This document shows, piece by piece, positions 58,229-64,000 of a stretch of DNA of 64,000 nt. Location of the stretch: positions 176,352,428-176,416,427 of the forward strand of contig OX457056.1 in NCBI GenBank assembly GCA_949752795.1, read 5' to 3'. The position numbers and the translations under genes are program-made. The notes beneath the pieces are model-generated. The model was not told the origin of the DNA. It worked only from the letters and a program-made list of their open reading frames with translations, and searched no databases. Every line of letters starts with the position of its first letter. Position 1 is the stretch's first letter. The stretch comes from Hyperoodon ampullatus. Taxonomy: Eukaryota; Chordata; Mammalia; Artiodactyla; Ziphiidae.

Positions 58229-58561
58229 TTAAAACAATATATATATATATTTATTTATTTTTGGCTGTGTTGGGTCTTCATTGCTGCGCATGGGCTTTTC
58301 TCTAGTTGCGGCAAGTGGGGGCTACTCTCGTTGTGGTGCACAGGCTTCTCATTGTGGTGGCTTCTCTTGTTGCAGAGCATGGGCTCTAGGCACGTGGGCT
58401 TCAGTAGTTGTGGCTCACGGGCTCTAGAGTGCAGACTCAGTAGTTGTGGCGCATGAGCTTAGCTGCTCCGCAGCATGTGGGATCTTCCCGGAACAGGGCT
58501 TGAACCTGTGTCCCCTGCATTGGCAGGCGGATTCTTAACCACTGCGCCACCGGGGAAGCCG
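58229..58561 (-). mobile_element. CHR SINE, long type, reverse, in DHX15 intron 6
   Basis: Reverse long-type copy from TTTATTTTTGGCTGTGTTGG to CACTGCGCCACCGGGGAAGC, so it is in sense with DHX15. It includes an extra GGCTCTAGAGTGCAGACTC unit, also present in the copy at 22584. The TSD TCAACCTTTCTT (58217-58228 and 58562-58573) is perfect. Confidence 0.93.
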
Positions 58562-58954
58562 TCAACCTTTCTTGATTAAAAACTTGAAAGTTTACCATTG
58601 GTGCTATGTTACAAGTCCACATAAAAAGAACTCAGTAACTATTTGTAAAAGGAATACTAGTTAAGTACCCAGTGCCCATAAAAGATTACATTTAATATAG
58701 CCTACATTTAAAAACTTTGGTACCAAAAAGCTGTTTTGTTATCAGCTTTACCACAATCCTATTAGGAACCCTATTTTGCATAAATTAATACAATGAGTAA
58801 GATAACAAATAAGGTACTACCTTACAAAAAGTGCTTGAATATACAGTAATTTAACAAAAACATGAATCAAATAGTATTTTGTTTCACAATGGAAGCAGAC
58901 TGTAAACCCCTAAGTGTTCCTATGTAATTTTATTTATTTATTTATTTATTTTTG

Positions 58955-59205
58955 TGCTTTGTCACACTCTTTATTTTTTTTAAATTGGAGTATGGTTGAT
59001 TTACAACACTGAATTACTTTCTGCTGTACAGTTTACATATACATATATCCACTCTTTTTTAGATTCTTTTCCCATATAGATCATTATAGAGTATTAAGTA
59101 GAGTTCCCTGTGTTATACAGTAGGTCCTTATTAGTTATCTATTTTATATATAATAGTGTGTATATGTCAATTCCAATCTCCCAATTTATCCCTCCCTGTA
59201 ATTTT
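58955..59205 (-). mobile_element. L1 3' UTR fragment in DHX15 intron 6
   Basis: Reverse complement of an artiodactyl/cetacean L1 3' UTR: TTGGAGTATGGTTGATTTAC, GAGTTCCCTGTGTTATACAG and GTCCTTATTAGTTATCT. It is the same family as 6178-6428, in sense with DHX15. Confidence 0.8.
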
Positions 59206-62050
59206 AAATGAACTGAGTATCAGTCAGTGACAGCACTCTTGAATAAAGTCCCATTCTAGTAACTGGCACAGTTATGTTTAATTAATGAATTCATGACAAA
59301 AGAATCAAGCCTTGGCCTCTAGTTCTTTATTTTATAATATAAATAGGATATTACCAAAGTTGTAGCATTTAAAAAAGAGAACAGGAAAATAGCAACTGAA
59401 CACCAGTTCTTACTGGTATTCAGTATCTGGTATCCACCCACATTCTCTCATGTAACCTGTGTGCATCTTAATTCTTACCCTTCTTCTTTTCCCAATCCCA
59501 CCAATCCCTTCTTCTATTCTAACTGAACCTGCCAAGCCCTGGGTCTGATGGTCACTTGCTCATCTCACCTGCCAGTCACTGCTTGGCCTTAGTGCATTTC
59601 AACAGTGTCAGGTTTTCAGCTGGCACTCCCACCTTCCCTGACCAGCTTCAAAATACATGATTTGTTGAGTGAATCCTCCTCTATAAATTTCTATAAAAAT
59701 TGTTCACTTTCCCTTAAACATGCTGGGCTTCAATGTGCCTTTCCTCATAAAGAATAATGCACCAATTGCCAAGGGAAGTCCTCCCTCCCCTGGGATCATC
59801 CAGGGAGGCCATGACAGCACTCTTCTCAACCTCTAAGATGAAGCTGACTCACGCCAGGAGATAACATGATTTCCCAACAAGAGATCCTACAGCTTCAGCT
59901 GAATGAAACATCATTAGTGGATGATGAAATAGCACTGTGTCCCTTAGTTTTGATTCTGAATTAAAAGGCTGAGATGGGATCCCAAGGTGAGCCCAAGCCC
60001 TGGGAACTCCAATGGCCTCCTCTCAACATCTGTGGCCATCACACATATATCCAACTGCTGCTGAATCACTCTTTTCAGAAAGACAAAATTCTCCTAAATA
60101 TCCTAGGATTTACAAGAACATGAAAAGCAATAGTTTTAAAAAACCAAACAACTCATTCTATTCCATGGGCTTTGGTTGTAGAGTCTACAAAATGTACCAT
60201 GTACTGGACTGACACCAGACTGAACCTAAACTTCCAATATACTAGTATTAACAGAGCAAAGAGCTCAGATATGAAGTTTTAATGTGTGCGCCCAGTAGTT
60301 CTCAAAGTAACTCAAAATGGAATGAAGAGAACTACATGAAAAGACAAACATGGCAAATCTTGCTGTAAGCCAATTTTACTCAAAGATAAATAAAAACACC
60401 ATTTTAAAATTAAAACGAATGCAGATACACAAAGTGCATGATTTCAAGAAAAAATTAAATCACCTGCCTGGAGGATGTACTAACTCCTCTTTACTATAGA
60501 AAATGTTTACAAAACAGCTACTTTTATATACATCCACTGACAAAGAGTGAAGTTAAAAACTCCACAGAGAATGAGTACTTTTCAGTCAACAAATCAACTT
60601 CAAAATTATATACTGAAGTTATCACTTAAAACTGTCCCCCGAAGTTCTGAATGAACATAAACAGAAAATATTTTAAAACATATTCTAGAGACAGCACTAT
60701 GACAAAAATAATTGTAATGTTGAACATAATGAAGCTATGATCAGACTATTTTTTTTAAAAGTCATATTCACTACTCTTGTTGATCTATGAAAAACTCAAA
60801 ACCTAATATTTTCCCCTATCAATCTCCTGTTAATTTATATACCACTACGCTGGTGTTGCCTATCTTTTCAGTAAGTTCTTTCCATTTGAAAAATGTATCT
60901 GGTTCATTTAACTTTTACACAGCCATGTGAAGAGATAATTAACCATGATACATTTAAATATCTTTATAATTTGTAATTTTCCAACAATCATCAAAAATGT
61001 TGGGAAAAAAGATCGAAAAAATACAGCAAAAAAAAATTGTGCATCTGTTAGGCTAGAATACAGACATAAGAAAGCAATAAATCCCAAATCTGACTGACAA
61101 GCAAGTCATAAGTGAGTAATATTTCCTAAGACTTTTCTACATGAATAAACTCAAGAAATGTGTAACAGTTGCCACGAGGGCCTAGACTGTTCTAGATACC
61201 CTGTATACAATAAGCTTAATCCCTGACAATCATCTCCCCAAGGTGATGAAGGTAATCAACTATACCCACTTTAAAATATGCAAACTTTAAAACCAGATCA
61301 AGAATCGTACCAAAATTCACATGTAGCTTATTATATAGCCTAATAAATGGCTGGGCTTTTTAGAAGCCAAGTTGACTCTAGTGGTTTTCCAACCTTTTCA
61401 AACAATGCAATCTTATTTTCAAAGGAACTAACAGAATCTCCATCTCTTAAAAAATAAAAGCATAGCTGCCTGTATCAAACTCAGATCTCCTTCCTATACA
61501 TTCCCCCCCACACAGCGCACCCAGAAACAAGGCTGGAATATCCCTGGCTCCCTTCCTGTGCCAGGCAGATATCCACACCAAAAGGATCCACAGTTCCTGC
61601 CCTCAAGAAATCCAAATATTTACGCAGTGTGATTAGTGTTGCTGTTATTAGAGATCTGTGCAGTCAACACTTCATACCTACAGACATGACATTTGGTTAG
61701 GTCTTGACAAAAATTCTAGGCAGAAGCCAAGGCACTGAAGAAAAAACTACTTAGTTTTTGCCAAGTGATTTAATGGGGAGGAAGACATTTGGCTGTCTTC
61801 CTCACCCCAATCAACCTTCCATTTGCTAAGGAGGAACTTCTGGGGAGAGAGGGAAGCAGTATCTGCTCTTACTCTAAGGTCAAAAGATATGCAAAACTCT
61901 ACTCAAATACATTTCTTTCTATTTACTTTGGAAATACAGGTAACTTTGTAGCATACAATTCAGATGACAATCACCCATAACTTACTCCTTTGTAATTCAA
62001 TATAGTTTGATATCTCACAGACAAATCTTTCGGCATTAATGCAATGTTTA

Positions 62051-62239
<189 letters not shown>

Positions 62240-64000
62240 CTACAAAAGTTTGAGTTTGAAAATAAAATGAATACACACTGAAACATTTTAAGTATTTATC
62301 ATAATCCTAGTTCTATGCAGCTTATTTTCATTTTAATAATCAAAATTAATTTAGCAAATTTCACTGGGATTTCCAAAAATAATCCAAGAAACTGATTTCT
62401 GTAGTCAAATAAACACAAAATTGCCTTATTGGCATTCCACACCCTTTTTTCTTAGACTCGATATCCTAATTAATTCTCAACAAACTGTACTAAAATTGAA
62501 ATTTCTCACCCAGGAATATTTAACTGCACTCATAACCTTTTCAATTTTCACAATCTAAAAGAAATTGATGTGCTAGATATTTTAAACAAGCCAATTAGGC
62601 TTTAATGTCACGTATCACTAATGCAATTATATGGAAGATTTGCTTCATTGTGCTTAATGAGAACACACACCTCTACAGTATCAACATAGATATTTAAGAA
62701 CTAGGTTAACCCAAATATCTTAGAGCCTCTTCAAAAATTTCCCTACTACAGAAAACGATTCCAATACATTTGCATTCAAACCCAGTTTTAAAGAGAGGAC
62801 ACACAATGAATACTGAGAGTGTGTGAGCGACAGGTAGATGGAGGCTATAGAGGATGGCAAAGGGACTTGAAAATGGGAAGGGAGCCAATTTTAAATTTTA
62901 CAGAAGCTTTGATTTAGTTAAACTCAGAAGTATGCTAAATGATTTGGCAGTTTGTCCAATAATCTCAACCAGAAGTTACCCTTATTGACAAATTATCTTT
63001 TATTCAATAGACAGAATGATTTTTAAACATTTATCAGGTTAATTTATTGTATATTATAATCAAGCTAGAATAATTTTCCTTGAAATGATTGTAAATCAAA
63101 GTGCAACTGTTTCCATGTTAAAGAATACAAAGATTTTGGGTACTTAAGAACAACAAAAAAAAGGGTTTTTTTCATCAATTTCAAACATACCAGTTTTCTT
63201 GAATAACAGATAAGGTCTTGAAAATTTTGACACAGAAAATTACTACTAAGTATTTGATGTAATAGTTTCCTTTGAGATCTAAAGTTTCCAAACGAAAATG
63301 AAAGTTTGCTATTCACTGAAAAAAATATAACAAATGAAACAAATATTTTTACCAAAAAAAACTGCTTTCAAATGCTGTACCTAGATTAGAATGCCCCCTG
63401 CTGGTATACAAATACAAAATTAGACCTCTTCCCCACCCCCGCAAAAAAAACTGAATGTAAATCCAAAACTAGATTTTATATACTACATATCTTATAGGAA
63501 AACTGACACCAGTATTTTCAATTTTGTTAATTCTATAATATATTCGACTGGAAAATAAATGGTCCGAACCCACCAAATCCCAGATTTTATATAGAAAATT
63601 AAAAGTGCCCCAAATCATGCATTTGCAGACTCCAGAAATTTTAACAAGATTATTTTACTTGGAAGTACTGAAAGTATTTGCTAAGCATGTATGGAGCTAA
63701 AACAAAATCACTATTGCACGGGATATAAAGACTACTCTAAAGAGAAGAGGGGAACAAAAATGCCACACCATTTATGTTTTTATATGAAGTTCTAAACACT
63801 ATGCTTTTAAACTCGGCAACAAAATTTTCCCTAAATTTAACCAAACTTCCAGAGTCAACACTGTCAGTTCTGAAGACCACAAAGCTTATTAACATTCATC
63901 AGCACAATGCAACCTTCTGCTTAGTCATGGATTGAGAACTGAGACAAAAGTTTAAGAGTTTCTGAATTCAGGAAAGACTTTCAGCTCCAAAAGCATCAAT
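62240..64000 (-). other. DHX15 intron 5 (partial)
   Basis: The 3' 1.76 kb of the intron preceding exon 6. It ends in the acceptor TTTTGTAG; its donor lies outside the window. The sequence is AT-rich, with no recognised repeat or exon. Confidence 0.8.

Noticed and set aside
58955..59205. Possible extra exon or regulatory element in DHX15 intron 6
   Set aside because: It is an L1 3' UTR in reverse orientation, matching the L1 piece at 6178-6428.

Overview
This is mammalian nuclear DNA, most likely from a cetacean. It holds 18 recognisable copies of a tRNA-Glu-derived SINE of the CHR type, whose head begins CTTCCCTGGTGGCGCAG. Most copies carry long A-tails and near-perfect target-site duplications (TSDs). 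This SINE family belongs to whales, hippos and ruminants, and a load of young copies like this one is typical of whales and dolphins. The species cannot be fixed from the sequence alone. There is nothing prokaryotic or viral in the window, no CRISPR array, and no intact mobile element with coding capacity.

The only protein-coding gene I can support is DHX15 (DEAH-box RNA helicase 15, the Prp43 orthologue) on the minus strand. Its last nine coding exons lie between 40972 and 62239; they are exons 6-14 if the usual 14-exon mammalian structure applies. They encode the C-terminal 435 residues, roughly residues 361-795: most of the second RecA lobe with motifs IV-VI, the winged helix, the ratchet/HA2 domain and the OB fold. 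All junctions between these exons are GT-AG, the phases join correctly and no frame is broken. A polyadenylation signal at 40538-40543 follows a 3' UTR of about 450 nt. The 5' part of the gene lies beyond position 64000.

Positions 1 to about 40.5 kb lie downstream of DHX15 and look like a gene desert. In human the corresponding interval extends toward PPARGC1A. It is a layered deposit of dead transposons: ancient MIR and L2 fragments, hAT- and Tigger-like DNA transposon remnants, MaLR-type LTR pieces, 3' ends of L1 elements, and young CHR SINEs on top. It also has microsatellites: a (GGAA)n polypurine array near 15.5 kb, an alternating purine-pyrimidine tract near 7.9 kb, and (GGAT)n tracts.

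No undescribed multi-gene system is visible. The observations most worth a second look are genome-dynamic. A ~130-bp segment from 17.1 kb is repeated, about 95% identical, inside an L1 at 14.6 kb, where it replaces L1 sequence at a microhomology. A CHR insertion at 55.5 kb in DHX15 intron 6 lacks its own pol III promoter head yet is flanked by a clean TSD. Inverted CHR copies flank DHX15 exons 7-11.
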